Shown here one piece after another: positions 1 through 9,100 of a stretch of 47,477 nt of DNA. This DNA is from Acidaminococcaceae bacterium (GTDB lineage Bacteria > Bacillota > Negativicutes > Acidaminococcales > Acidaminococcaceae): NCBI GenBank assembly GCA_029004715.1, contig JAQVYX010000004.1, forward strand, positions 1 to 47,477, written 5' to 3'. The translations under genes and the position numbers were made by a program. Positions within the stretch are counted from its first letter, which is position 1, and each line of letters begins with the position of its first letter. The notes beneath the pieces were generated by a model, which made no database searches, had not been told where the DNA came from, and saw only the letters and a program-made list of their open reading frames with translations.

Positions 1-112
1 CACTATTATGAAAAATACCGTGGCTACCTTGCAGTATTTTGATACTAAAGAAAAAGGCGGCGAAAGCCGCAAGGATCAAAGAATTTGGTCTGACATAACC
101 ATCACCTTCTAA
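1..112 (+). CDS. C-terminal end of an outer-membrane beta-barrel protein (partial)
   Basis: Only the last 36 codons are inside the window, read in the frame that starts at base 2 and ending with TAA at 110-112. The peptide alternates polar and hydrophobic residues and finishes ...WSDITITF, so its last residue is phenylalanine. A terminal aromatic residue on an alternating strand is the signal used by the Bam machinery for outer-membrane porins and receptors. This points to a diderm host, fitting Negativicutes. Which barrel family it belongs to (porin with an S-layer homology domain, TonB-dependent receptor or other) cannot be told from this fragment. The next gene is a cobaltochelatase 98 bp downstream; no clear terminator lies between them. 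Confidence 0.6.
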   Translation, partial: TIMKNTVATLQYFDTKEKGGESRKDQRIWSDITITF

Positions 113-210
113 CTTTTGTATAGTTGTTTTTTACTTCTATAACTTAATTTTCCCCACGAATATTTCCCATAATACTATTTTTCGCCAAAATTTAAACGAG
201 GTATCAACAT

Positions 211-1092
211 ATGAGAAGATTTTTAAAGCTAATGCTAAAAATATCCTTAAGCATTTTTGGCCTCGGAGCTACGATTACAGAACCAACTAAAAAAAATACC
301 AAGGCGGTTGTTGTGGTCAGCTTTGGCACTACCGTTCAGGATGCACGCATCAGTGATCTTGGTGGGATTGAAAACGCTATAAAAAGTGCCTTCCCTACAC
401 ATACTTTCTTCAATGCCAATACTTCTTATATTGTTATGAAACGCAATGCTCAAAATGGCATTCAAATTAAAGATTTACCCACTACTTTATGTGAACTAAA
501 AAAATCTGGTTATAAGGATGTTTTAGTACAGCCAACTCACCTATTGCACGGCGAAGAATATGAAAAAAAGGTTTTGGAAACTGTTAATAAATTTCAAAAG
601 GATTTTACGCGGTTAGTTGTTGGTAAGCCACTAATTTCTAAAAAAGAAGATTATGCACTGACAGCTTCCGCCGTTGCCACCCAATTTCCTTTATTACAAA
701 AAAATGAAGGTATTGTTCTTATGGGCCATGGCTCTCCTCGTAACAACAATCAATCTTTTGGAAATACTTACAACAATTTGCAAGCAGCATTTGATGCTAT
801 GCGGCTTCCCGTTATTGTAGGTACCGTAGAAGAATTTGATTCGCCCAATATTTTTAGCGTTCTAAAAATTTTAGCAGACCGTGGCTACAAACAAGTACAT
901 ATGTATCCATTAATGCTAGTTGCCGGTGACCATGCCATTAACGACATGTATGGTGACAACGCTGATTCTTGGAAAAACAAAATTGAAAAAACTGGTGTAA
1001 AAACTATTGGTCACATGGTTGGTCTAGGCCGCAATACAGCTATACAAGGTCTTTATGTAACTCACGCCCTTACAGCTAGCACTGATGCTTAA
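211..1092 (+). CDS. cbiK: Sirohydrochlorin cobaltochelatase, CbiK family, with N-terminal export-like extension
   Basis: This 293-residue protein belongs to the CbiK branch of class II chelatases, which insert Co2+ into sirohydrochlorin in anaerobic cobalamin synthesis. Family motifs are visible: VVSFGTT near residue 34, PTHLLHGEE at 108-116, MGHGSP with H173, GTVEE at 204-208 and VAGDH with H241. H173 and H241 correspond to the two metal-binding histidines of the Salmonella enzyme (H145, H207). The protein has about 28 residues before the chelatase fold: MRRFLK, then a hydrophobic stretch, then TEPTKK. This looks like a signal peptide or membrane anchor, as in the periplasmic CbiK-P proteins of Desulfovibrio, although no clear cleavage site is seen. 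The start is supported by GAGG 11 bp upstream. No other cobalamin gene is in the window, so a role in metal or tetrapyrrole handling outside the cytoplasm is possible. Confidence 0.88.
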   Translation: MRRFLKLMLKISLSIFGLGATITEPTKKNTKAVVVVSFGTTVQDARISDLGGIENAIKSAFPTHTFFNANTSYIVMKRNAQNGIQIKDLPTTLCELKKSGYKDVLVQPTHLLHGEEYEKKVLETVNKFQKDFTRLVVGKPLISKKEDYALTASAVATQFPLLQKNEGIVLMGHGSPRNNNQSFGNTYNNLQAAFDAMRLPVIVGTVEEFDSPNIFSVLKILADRGYKQVHMYPLMLVAGDHAINDMYGDNADSWKNKIEKTGVKTIGHMVGLGRNTAIQGLYVTHALTASTDA

Positions 1093-1178
1093 ACGTTATT
1101 TGTTCGCTATATTTTGTTGCCACATTCAAAAAACTTATGGCACTTCATATATCCTCCATATTACATGCTGCCATACTA

Positions 1179-1220
1179 AAAACAAACCCCGAAAAAAATT
1201 TTCGGGGTTTGTTTTTTTTT
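1179..1220 (+). terminator. Rho-independent terminator after cbiK
   Basis: AAACAAACCCCGAAAA pairs with the matching arm TTTTCGGGGTTTG and is followed by nine T residues. It ends the cbiK transcript about 90 bp after the stop codon. Confidence 0.9.
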
Positions 1221-1292
1221 AATTATTCTACTATGTTATAATGTAATTATATTTAGTAAGTAATTGAATTTTGAAAGGTAAAAAGTGCTCTC

Positions 1293-2651
1293 ATGCTTAC
1301 TTTGGCTATTAACTACAGTAAAAAAAACAAAGGAATGCCTGTATATCAGCAACTAGCGGATTATTTCAAGAATGAAATCCGGCTAGGCCATTTGCAAGCA
1401 AAAAACAAACTTCCCTCTATCAGAAAGTTATCTACCGACCTAAACCTTAGCCGTACAACTGTTGAAACCGCTTACAATATCTTAGTTTCAGAGGGTTATC
1501 TCATAAGCCGTCCTCAAAGTGGTTATCAAGTATGCCCATTGCTTATACCCACTAGTTCACTAAACATCACTTCGCCCCCCAAAAAATCTGCTCCAAGCAA
1601 GCCTATTCGCTATAATTTTTCCAATAATTACATTGATAGCTCCACTTTTGATTCTGCACTCTGGCGACGTTTTATAAACAAAACTTTACATGACCCAGCT
1701 GCTATTACCGGCTATGGTGAAACACAAGGAGAATTTGCTTTACGCAAAACATTAGCCCAATATAGTTATACAGCTCGTGGCGTAGTATGCACGTCTGAGC
1801 AAATAATTGTAGGTGCCGGCATTCAAAGCCTTTTAGCTATTTTATTAAACCTTTTACCCCTGGGGAAAAAAGCTGTTGCCTTAGAAGCTCCTGGTTTTCC
1901 TCAAGCTGAGAAAACATTTACCGATCACGGCTGGGCGGTAACCAAGTTTGATGCTGAAAACATTACCTCCGACCTACCATCGCTACTTTTAGTTAGTCCT
2001 TCTAATCCTTATAAAGGTAAAGCTCTTTCAGCCGATGAGCGCCGTAACCTTTTGGCTTGGTCGTCCCTAACAGGCGGCTACATATTAGAGGATGATTATA
2101 ATGGAGAGTTTCGTTATTTTTCTCGTCCAGTGGCCTCTCTACAAGGCATGGCTAACGGCGAACGAATTGTTTATTTAGGCTCTTTTTCCCGTTCTCTTAT
2201 TCCTTCTTTACGTATTAGCTACATGGTTCTACCTCAGAATTTATTACCAGCTTATTATGCCTCAGCAAATCTCTATAATCAGACTTCTTCTACTATAGAG
2301 CAATTAGCTTTGGCAGAATTTATAGCACAAGGACATTTACAACGACATGTAAAAAAATTGCGTAAGCTATACAGCAAAAAAAATGATTTATTGCGTGCCG
2401 CTTTGCTTAAAATTTTCGCAAAAAAAATAACTATTTTAGATTATGCTTCCGGGTTGCACCTCCGTGTGTCACTCCACTATTCCGGCACCTCTAAAACAAT
2501 TGCTGGCAAAGCACTTAAAAAAGGTGTTAAGATTATACCCGTCAGCACAGAGACTACACCTTATCCTGAAATTCTCCTTTCTTTTGCCGGCATTGCCGCT
2601 TGTGATATTGAAGCTGGAGTAAAAGCACTAAAAGAAGCTTTAGACAATTAA
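1293..2651 (+). CDS. MocR/PdxR-family regulator (GntR wHTH fused to aminotransferase-like domain), PLP lysine replaced
   Basis: This 452-residue fusion has an N-terminal GntR winged helix (about 10-80; PSIRKLSTDLNLSRTTVETAY, wing SRPQSGYQV) and a fold-type I aminotransferase-like domain (about 110-450). The aspartate that contacts the PLP pyridine nitrogen is present in LEDDYNGEFRY. The motif that normally reads S-K-x-L-x-P-x-L-R-x-G-Y, where the lysine forms the Schiff base, reads FSRSLIPSLRISY here, so the lysine position is R300 (codon CGT at 2190-2192). Known MocR proteins of this type activate pdxST, respond to GABA or control aminotransferase genes. Loss of the lysine suggests non-covalent PLP or another ligand. 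No pdxST or gabT neighbour is present, so the target is unknown. AAAGG lies 13-17 bp before the ATG and TATAAT at 1237-1242 is a likely -10 element. Confidence 0.85.
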   Translation: MLTLAINYSKKNKGMPVYQQLADYFKNEIRLGHLQAKNKLPSIRKLSTDLNLSRTTVETAYNILVSEGYLISRPQSGYQVCPLLIPTSSLNITSPPKKSAPSKPIRYNFSNNYIDSSTFDSALWRRFINKTLHDPAAITGYGETQGEFALRKTLAQYSYTARGVVCTSEQIIVGAGIQSLLAILLNLLPLGKKAVALEAPGFPQAEKTFTDHGWAVTKFDAENITSDLPSLLLVSPSNPYKGKALSADERRNLLAWSSLTGGYILEDDYNGEFRYFSRPVASLQGMANGERIVYLGSFSRSLIPSLRISYMVLPQNLLPAYYASANLYNQTSSTIEQLALAEFIAQGHLQRHVKKLRKLYSKKNDLLRAALLKIFAKKITILDYASGLHLRVSLHYSGTSKTIAGKALKKGVKIIPVSTETTPYPEILLSFAGIAACDIEAGVKALKEALDN

Positions 2652-2692
2652 AAATACTGACAAGACTTTGCTAGTCTTGTCAGTATTTTTTT
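2651..2692. terminator. Bidirectional terminator between the MocR-type gene and feoB
   Basis: A perfect 16-bp stem (2652-2667 with 2673-2688) has a 5-nt loop and T-runs on both strands. It lies between two convergent genes and touches the feoB stop codon. Confidence 0.92.
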
Positions 2693-2693
2693 A

Positions 2694-4706
2694 TTATAGT
2701 CTGGAACCAACTTGGTAAATTATTGCGGCTAGTAAATAAGCCAAGCCTGTTTGATAACCCACCGCAAACAAAGTCCATTTCCAGCTACCCATCTCACTTC
2801 TAATTGCACCTACAGCCGCACAACACGGCGCTGCTAAAAGAGTGAAAATCATAAATGCATAGGCACTAGCAGGAGTAAATATTGTTTGTAGCGTAAGAAC
2901 AAGGTCTGCTTTACTGCCAGCACCATCACCGCTACCGGCCAAAATAGCAAAGGTAGAAACTATAGCTTCTTTAGCTAAGAAACCTGTAATTGCAGCAAAT
3001 GCAGCCTGCCAATTGCCGAATCCTTGAGGTAAAAAAACAGGGGCTAAAAAATGTCCTATATCTGCCAACATACTCTTTGTCGGTTCTACCAAAACCAAGG
3101 ACGTATTAAAGCTTTGCAAAAACCAAACTAGAACCGAGGCAGCAAACACGATAGTACCAGCCTTTAAAATAAAAGACTTGACCTGTTCCCAAGTATGTTT
3201 CAGCACCGTTCTCGAACCCGGCATATGATAAGCCGGCATTTCCATAACAAATGGTGCCGGTTCCCCAGCAAAAGGCGATGTTCTTTTTAAAAGCATGCCA
3301 GAAACAACCACCATTATAATACCCCAAAAATACATAGAAGGTCCCACCCAGCTATGCTTTGGAAATAATGAAGCCGCGAATAGGACAAATACAGGCATTT
3401 TAGCACTACAGGGAATAAAAGGTGTCAACATAATAGTCAGTCTGCGGTCTTTTTCATTTTCAATAGTTCTAGTAGCCATAATGCCCGGCACAGAACACCC
3501 AGTCCCAACCAACATAGGAATAAAAGATTTTCCTGATAATCCGAATTGGCGAAAAGCCCTATCCATAATGAAAGCAGCCCTAGACATATAGCCACAATCC
3601 TCTAAAAACGAAAGGAACAAAAATAAAATTGTAATCTGAGGCACAAACCCCAGCACTGCCCCCACACCACCAATAACGCCATCTACGATAAGACTTTGTA
3701 TGGTGAGAGATACCCCACCAATAACCATTAGGTTGGTTAGCTGCTCGCTAATAAAACCAAATACTGCTTGCATACTTTCAACAGACATACTGCCTAAAGT
3801 TTGAATAGCAATGTAGTAAACTGCCCACATAATAATAAAAAAAATTGGTAGTGCAAGCACTCTGTTCGTTACTATATTGTCTATTTTATCAGAAACACTA
3901 AGTTCCCATGTCCGCAGTTTCTTCTTGATACAATCCCGCAAGGTGCTAGTAATATAGCGATATCTAGCATTTATAACAATACTTTCAGCATCGTCTTCCT
4001 CTGCCTTTTCGCACCCATTACGTAATGCATCCATGCGAGCTAATAAATTACTACTTATCTTTATTTGCTCAAACACTTTGGGATCTCGTTCGAAAATTTT
4101 AATAGCCAGCCAGCGTTTCAACTGGGTTGACTCTCTATCTGGCAACAAACGCTCAATACCACGTACAGCAATTTCCTCAGTATCATTAAATATAGGTAAT
4201 GCTTGATTAGAAACTTTTTCTTTAGCAACCTCTACTGCAAGCTTAATTAATTCATCTACACCTGATCCGTTAATAGCAGCTATAGGAACCACTTTGCAGT
4301 TAAGTTCTTTAGCTAATCGCGCTATATCAATTTCATCACCATTGGAATTTACAACATCCATCATATTCAGCGCCAAGACTACAGGTATTTCTAACTCTAA
4401 TAATTGAGTTGTTAAATAAAGGTTACGCTCTAAATTGGAGGCATCCACTATGTTAATAATCACACTGGGATGTTCATTAACCAAAAAATCTCTAGTTACT
4501 ACCTCTTCTAAGGTATATGGTGACAAAGAATAAATACCCGGTAAATCAACTACCTCACAATCAGGATGGTTTAAAAGCATTCCGCCTTTTTTAGCAACAG
4601 TTACTCCCGGCCAGTTACCCACATACTGGTCACTACCTGTTAAGCTATTAAACATGGTAGTTTTACCGCAATTAGGATTTCCTACCAACGCAAGTACTGT
4701 AATCAT
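2694..4706 (-). CDS. feoB: Ferrous iron transporter FeoB (GTPase-coupled membrane permease)
   Basis: This 670-residue inner-membrane Fe2+ importer has an N-terminal G domain and a polytopic C-terminal part. The G domain shows G1 GNPNCGKT (9-16), the G2 region VAKKGG, G3 DLPGIYSL and G4 NMMD. A helical spacer (about 170-260) follows, then paired Gate domains with GTGCSVPGIMATR and a second cysteine-containing segment near the end (AAPCCAAVGAIR). Length is slightly short but normal for Firmicute FeoB without a long C-terminal tail. GGAG precedes the ATG at 4704-4706. It follows feoA by 67 bp on the same strand, so the pair forms a feoAB operon. Expression is probably controlled by the DtxR-type regulator encoded divergently at 5208, through the palindrome at 5050-5065. 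Confidence 0.96.
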   Translation of the reverse strand: MITVLALVGNPNCGKTTMFNSLTGSDQYVGNWPGVTVAKKGGMLLNHPDCEVVDLPGIYSLSPYTLEEVVTRDFLVNEHPSVIINIVDASNLERNLYLTTQLLELEIPVVLALNMMDVVNSNGDEIDIARLAKELNCKVVPIAAINGSGVDELIKLAVEVAKEKVSNQALPIFNDTEEIAVRGIERLLPDRESTQLKRWLAIKIFERDPKVFEQIKISSNLLARMDALRNGCEKAEEDDAESIVINARYRYITSTLRDCIKKKLRTWELSVSDKIDNIVTNRVLALPIFFIIMWAVYYIAIQTLGSMSVESMQAVFGFISEQLTNLMVIGGVSLTIQSLIVDGVIGGVGAVLGFVPQITILFLFLSFLEDCGYMSRAAFIMDRAFRQFGLSGKSFIPMLVGTGCSVPGIMATRTIENEKDRRLTIMLTPFIPCSAKMPVFVLFAASLFPKHSWVGPSMYFWGIIMVVVSGMLLKRTSPFAGEPAPFVMEMPAYHMPGSRTVLKHTWEQVKSFILKAGTIVFAASVLVWFLQSFNTSLVLVEPTKSMLADIGHFLAPVFLPQGFGNWQAAFAAITGFLAKEAIVSTFAILAGSGDGAGSKADLVLTLQTIFTPASAYAFMIFTLLAAPCCAAVGAIRSEMGSWKWTLFAVGYQTGLAYLLAAIIYQVGSRL

Positions 4707-4773
4707 GATGTGTTATCTCCTCTGTCATATTTAAATAAGTATAGTAACAAAAAATAAAATCCTTGTCCGAGTA

Positions 4774-4995
4774 CTACTCAACAAGAATTTTTTCAGCATC
4801 TTCTTTACGAAGAAACAATTCATAATCTCTAACTTTAAGTTCTATTGGATCACCTAAAGGGGCTATTTTTCGCACAAAAACAGTAGTGCCCTTGGTAATG
4901 CCCATATCCATAATTCTGCGCTTTATTGCACCTGTTACTTCTATTTTAACTACTGTAACCGTCTGTCCTACAGCAACCTCTTTTAAATTTCTCAT
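4774..4995 (-). CDS. feoA: FeoA, SH3-like accessory protein of ferrous iron transport
   Basis: This 73-residue protein has the FeoA SH3-like fold pattern: basic loop GAIKRRIMDMGI, then GTTVFVRKIAPLGDPIELKVRDYELFLRKEDAEKI. FeoA is a small cytoplasmic partner of FeoB and is often needed for full Fe2+ uptake. GGAGGT is 6 bp before the ATG. It is the first gene of the feoAB operon, with a good sigma-A promoter at 5076-5105 read on the minus strand and a DtxR-like palindrome just after the predicted transcription start. Confidence 0.95.
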   Translation of the reverse strand: MRNLKEVAVGQTVTVVKIEVTGAIKRRIMDMGITKGTTVFVRKIAPLGDPIELKVRDYELFLRKEDAEKILVE

Positions 4996-5049
4996 TTTAC
5001 TACCTCCAGCTTAAACCATTAACCTTTTACCTTTTTCTTTCTTAAAGGC

Positions 5050-5065
5050 GTTAGCTTCAGCTAAC
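5050..5065. promoter_or_regulatory. Candidate DtxR/IdeR-type operator
   Basis: GTTAGCTTCAGCTAAC is a perfect inverted repeat with 7-bp arms and a 2-bp centre. It resembles the core of the DtxR/IdeR iron box (TTAGGTTAGCCTAACCTAA). It lies about 5-20 bp downstream of the predicted feoA start site and between feoAB and a gene for a DtxR-family protein. Iron-dependent repression of feoAB is the simplest reading, by inference. Confidence 0.6.
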
Positions 5066-5075
5066 ATGCAGAAGA

Positions 5076-5105
5076 ATTTTACCATTTTTTTGCTCATTTT
5101 GTCAA
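5076..5105 (-). promoter_or_regulatory. feoAB promoter
   Basis: On the minus strand, TTGACA (5100-5105) and TAAAAT (5076-5081) are separated by 18 bp. Transcription would start near 5069, immediately upstream of the palindrome at 5050-5065. Confidence 0.65.
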
Positions 5106-5207
5106 TGGTTTAAGAAAACAACTTGTGAATAATTGTATTTCATTGGAGAATATGATAAAATTACATCGATTGTACTTTATTTATTTTTCATAGGAGGTAT
5201 AGCCTTT

Positions 5208-5570
5208 ATGATTTTACAAGAATCCGGCGAGAATTATTTGGAAATGATTCTTGTGTTGCAAAAGAAAAATGGTACTGTCCGTTCCATTGATATAGCAAAT
5301 GCTTTTGAATTCACAAAAGCTAGCGTCAGCCGCGCCATGAGTATCCTAAAAAAAGAAAATCTTATTCTCATGGAACCAAATGGTAATATTACACTTACTG
5401 AATCAGGTTTAAATAAAGCTAAGGGTGTCTTAGAAAGACATTTAATTATAACTAAACATTTAGAAAAATTGGGTGTAAGTGCTGAAATTGCCGAAAAAGA
5501 CGCTTGCCGTATAGAACATATTATTAGTCCCGAAACATTTGCGGCTATTAAAACAACGGTGGGCAAATAA
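5208..5570 (+). CDS. Short DtxR-family metal-dependent repressor, iron-type ligand set
   Basis: This 120-residue protein has an N-terminal winged helix (about 1-65; VRSIDIANAFEFTKASVSRAM) and a DtxR dimerisation and metal domain, but no C-terminal SH3-like domain. The metal site reads ERH (H78) and DACRIEH (C100, E103, H104). Cys at the first position of this motif matches DtxR/IdeR (C102, E105, H106), not MntR, which has Glu. This favours Fe2+ sensing. A longer reading frame begins at 5133, but GGAGGT at 5193-5198 places the start at 5208, after removal of 25 upstream codons. It is divergent from feoAB and its TAA overlaps the crcB start codon (TAATG), so the two are translationally coupled. 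Confidence 0.85.
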   Translation: MILQESGENYLEMILVLQKKNGTVRSIDIANAFEFTKASVSRAMSILKKENLILMEPNGNITLTESGLNKAKGVLERHLIITKHLEKLGVSAEIAEKDACRIEHIISPETFAAIKTTVGK

Positions 5571-5938
5571 TGATAATTGAAACATTAGCGGTTGCTTGTG
5601 GCGGAGCTTTAGGGGCAACTTTGCGATATTATATCTCTGTCGGTATTCACTCGAAATTAGGAGTTGCCTTTCCTTATGGCACTTTAACCGTTAATATGGT
5701 TGGCTGCTTGCTTTTAGGCTTAACAGCAGCCTTTTGCTTACGACATCCGGAAATGCCCTTACCTGTAAAACTATTTTTAATTACCGGTCTTTTGGGCGGT
5801 CTTACTACCTTTTCAACTTTCAGTCTAGAAACTTTTGAGCTTTTGCTAAATAATACTGTATTTGGTTTTATAAATATTGCGCTTAGTCTTATTGGTGGGT
5901 TAACCTTGATTGCAATTGGCATGCGACTAGGAGCTTAA
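5570..5938 (+). CDS. crcB: Fluoride channel CrcB/Fluc
   Basis: This 122-residue, four-helix inner-membrane protein is a Fluc-type F- channel, which works as a dual-topology dimer and lowers cytoplasmic fluoride. Diagnostic residues are visible: GGALGATLRY (11-20), N41 in TVNMVG, and GGLTTFSTFS (76-85), containing the two pore phenylalanines F81 and F84 and the central Na+-binding turn. One gene of usual single-Fluc length is present, so a homodimer is expected. It overlaps the DtxR-type gene by one base and has no promoter or ribosome-binding site of its own beyond that gene's 3' end. I found no fluoride riboswitch in 5000-5207. A terminator follows at 5998. Confidence 0.95.
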   Translation: MIIETLAVACGGALGATLRYYISVGIHSKLGVAFPYGTLTVNMVGCLLLGLTAAFCLRHPEMPLPVKLFLITGLLGGLTTFSTFSLETFELLLNNTVFGFINIALSLIGGLTLIAIGMRLGA

Positions 5939-5997
5939 CGGATGGTGAAAATATGAAAAAAATATTTTCTGCTAAGCTCTCGCACAATTTAAAATGC

Positions 5998-6033
5998 TTA
6001 AGACTTCCTTAACACTAGGGAAGTCTTTTTTTG
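5998..6033 (+). terminator. Terminator after crcB
   Basis: AAGACTTCC (6000-6008) pairs with GGAAGTCTT (6019-6027) and is followed by a run of T residues. Confidence 0.85.
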
Positions 6034-6075
6034 CCTTGAATTACTCTTTTATGAATTCTGTATACTTAATATCAA

Positions 6076-6104
6076 TTGCTTGTAAAATATGTCCGCAATA
6101 TATA
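6076..6104 (+). promoter_or_regulatory. Probable pyc promoter
   Basis: TTGCTT (6076-6081) and TATATA (6099-6104) are 17 bp apart, about 35 bp upstream of the pyruvate carboxylase start codon. Confidence 0.5.
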
Positions 6105-6137
6105 GAATAAAAGAAGTGACTATTAGGAGGTCTAACT

Positions 6138-9100
6138 ATGAAAAAAATTGAGTCTGTCTTAGTTGCCAATCGTGGTGAAATTGCTATTCGCGTATTTCGA
6201 GCTTGTAATGAGCTTGGCATTCGCACTATAGCCATTTATTCAAAAGAAGACACCCTGTCCTTGCATCGCAACAAGGCTGACGAAGCGTATATAGTAGGAA
6301 CCGGCAAAAGTCCTATTGATGCCTACTTAGATATTGAAGACATTATACGTATCGCTCATGAGCATCATGTTACCGCCATACATCCAGGTTATGGTTTTTT
6401 ATCGGAAAACAGTACTCTAGCTAAGCGTTGTGAAGAAGAGGGTATTATTTTTATTGGTCCCAAACTAGAACATTTAATTATGTTTGGTGACAAATTAAAT
6501 GCTCGTAAGCAGGCTGAGCTTGCCAACATTCCTATGATTCCTGGCAGCAATGGCAAAATAGAAACTATTGAAGAAGTAGAGGATTTTGCCAAAAAATATG
6601 GCTACCCTATTATAATAAAAGCCGTTAATGGCGGCGGTGGACGCGGCATGCGTATGGTGCATAAATCCGAAGAATTAGAAGATGCCTATTATCGTGCTAA
6701 GTATGAAGCACTTAAAGCTTTTGGCAGTGACGACATCTATCTGGAAAAATATTTAGAAAACCCTAAACATATTGAAGTACAAATAATTGGTGATACTAAG
6801 GGCAATATCGTACATTTGTACGAACGCGACTGTTCTGTGCAACGTCGTCACCAAAAGTTGGTTGAAATTGCCCCGGCCTTTTCCTTGAAACCGGAATTTC
6901 GCCAAGAAATATGTGCTGCTGCTGTAAAATTAATGAAAAATGTTAACTATATAAGTGCCGGTACAGTAGAATTTTTAGCCACACCTGCTGGCCGTTTCTA
7001 TTTTATTGAAGTAAATCCTCGTATTCAGGTCGAGCATACAGTTACAGAAATGATAACAGGTATTGATATCGTACAAACACAAATTAAAATCGCTGAAGGC
7101 TACGACCTGCATAGTGAAGAAGTGGCGATTCCTGAACAAGAGAAAATCTATTGTCATGGTCACGCTATCCAGTGTCGTATTACTACTGAAGATCCTTCTA
7201 ATAATTTTATGCCCGATACCGGCAAATTAATTGCTTACCGCAGTGGTGGAGGTTTCGGCATTCGCTTAGATGGTGGTAACGCTTTTACAGGTTCAGTAAT
7301 TACTCCCTACTATGATTCTCTCTTGGTTAAAGCCACGGCGTGGAGTTTAACACATGAAAACGCCATATCAAAAATGCTGCGTTGCCTCAAAGAATTCCGT
7401 ATTCGCGGAGTCAAAACCAACATCCAATTTTTAGAAAACGTACTAAATAATCCCTCTTTCATTAAGGGCTCCTATGATACCTGTTTTGTGGATGAAACAC
7501 CCAGTCTATTTAACTTTCCCAAAATTTCCGATCGTGGCACAAAGCTTCTAAACTACATTTCCGATGTAAGCATTAACGGTTATGCGAGCGTAGGAGTACA
7601 GCCTAAACCAGACTTTGCCCCACTTAAAATGCCACTTTATAAACACACAAAAATTGATAGTGGCACTAAACAAATGTTAGACAATCAAGGTCCCAACGCT
7701 GTAGCTAAATGGGTTTTAGCACAAAAAGAAGTGCTTTTTACTGATACTACTTTCCGTGATGCTCATCAATCTTTATTTGCTACCCGTTTGCGCACTGCAG
7801 ACATGCTGAGAATAACCGAGCAGACTGCCGCTAAACTGCCAAAACTTTTTTCCTTTGAATGTTGGGGCGGAGCTACTTTTGATGTCGCTTATCGCTTCTT
7901 ATATGAAAGTCCTTGGGATCGTCTACGCCAAATGCGTGAAAAAGCACCTAATATTTTGTTTCAAATGCTTTTGCGTGGGGCTAACGCCGTCGGTTACACA
8001 AGCTATCCGGATAATGTTGTCAAGGAATTTATTAAAACCGCCGCTAAAAATGGTATAGACGTTTTTCGCGTTTTTGACAGCTTAAATGGTCTTGATAACA
8101 TGCGTCTATCCATTAATACTGTTTGCGAATGTAATAAAATTGCTGAAGCCGCGTTGTGTTACACCGGTGATATTTTAGACTCCAGACGTGATAAATATGA
8201 TTTGAAATATTATGTAAATATGGCTAAAGAATTAGAAAAAGCCGGCGCCAATATAATCGCTATTAAAGATATGGCGGGGCTTCTAAGACCTGAAGCAGCT
8301 TACCAATTAGTTGCAGCCCTCAAAGATTCCGTGGCAGTACCTATTCACTTGCATACTCATGAAGGCAGCGGCAACGCTATTTATACCTATGCTAAAGCTA
8401 TTGACGCCGGTGTCGACATTGTTGATGTGGCTTTTTCAGCCATGAGCTGTGGCACATCGCAACCCAGCAGTTCCAGTCTTTATTATGCACTAAGCGGAAA
8501 TCCGCGTCAGCCAAAGCTAAATCCTGATGCTTTAAACGAGCTTTCTCGCTACTGGGAAACAGTACGTCCCTATTACAAAGCCGCAGATAAAACAGAACTA
8601 ACCCCTAATCCTGAAGTTTACATGCACGAAATGCCTGGTGGTCAATATACTAATTTGAAACAACAATCTTTAGCCTTGGGTCTTATTGATAAGTGGGAAG
8701 AAATTAAAATTATGTATCACAAGGTAAGCATGATGTTTGGTGATTTAATCAAAGTCACTCCTTCTTCAAAAATTGTAGGGGATATGGCCTTATTCATGGT
8801 ACAAAATGAATTAACCGAAGAAGATATTTATAAATCCGGTGACACCTTAGATTTCCCTTCTTCCGTTATTGGCTTCTTCGAAGGCAATATCGGCGTACCT
8901 TATCAAGGCTTCCCAGAAAAACTACAAAAAATAATACTAAAAGGGAAAAAACCTATAATTGGTCGTCCAGGTGATACTTTACCACCAATGGACTTCACTA
9001 TTGTTAAAAAACATCTTGCTGAAATAGGGGGGCCGACTTCCCCAGAAGCAATTAGTTCCTACTGTTTGTATCCCAAAGTCTATGAGGATTGGGTTAAATT

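Noticed and set aside
5000-5207. Possible fluoride riboswitch upstream of the DtxR-type gene and crcB
   Set aside because: The conserved fluoride-aptamer elements and pseudoknot could not be found; the region holds a feoA promoter and a palindrome instead.
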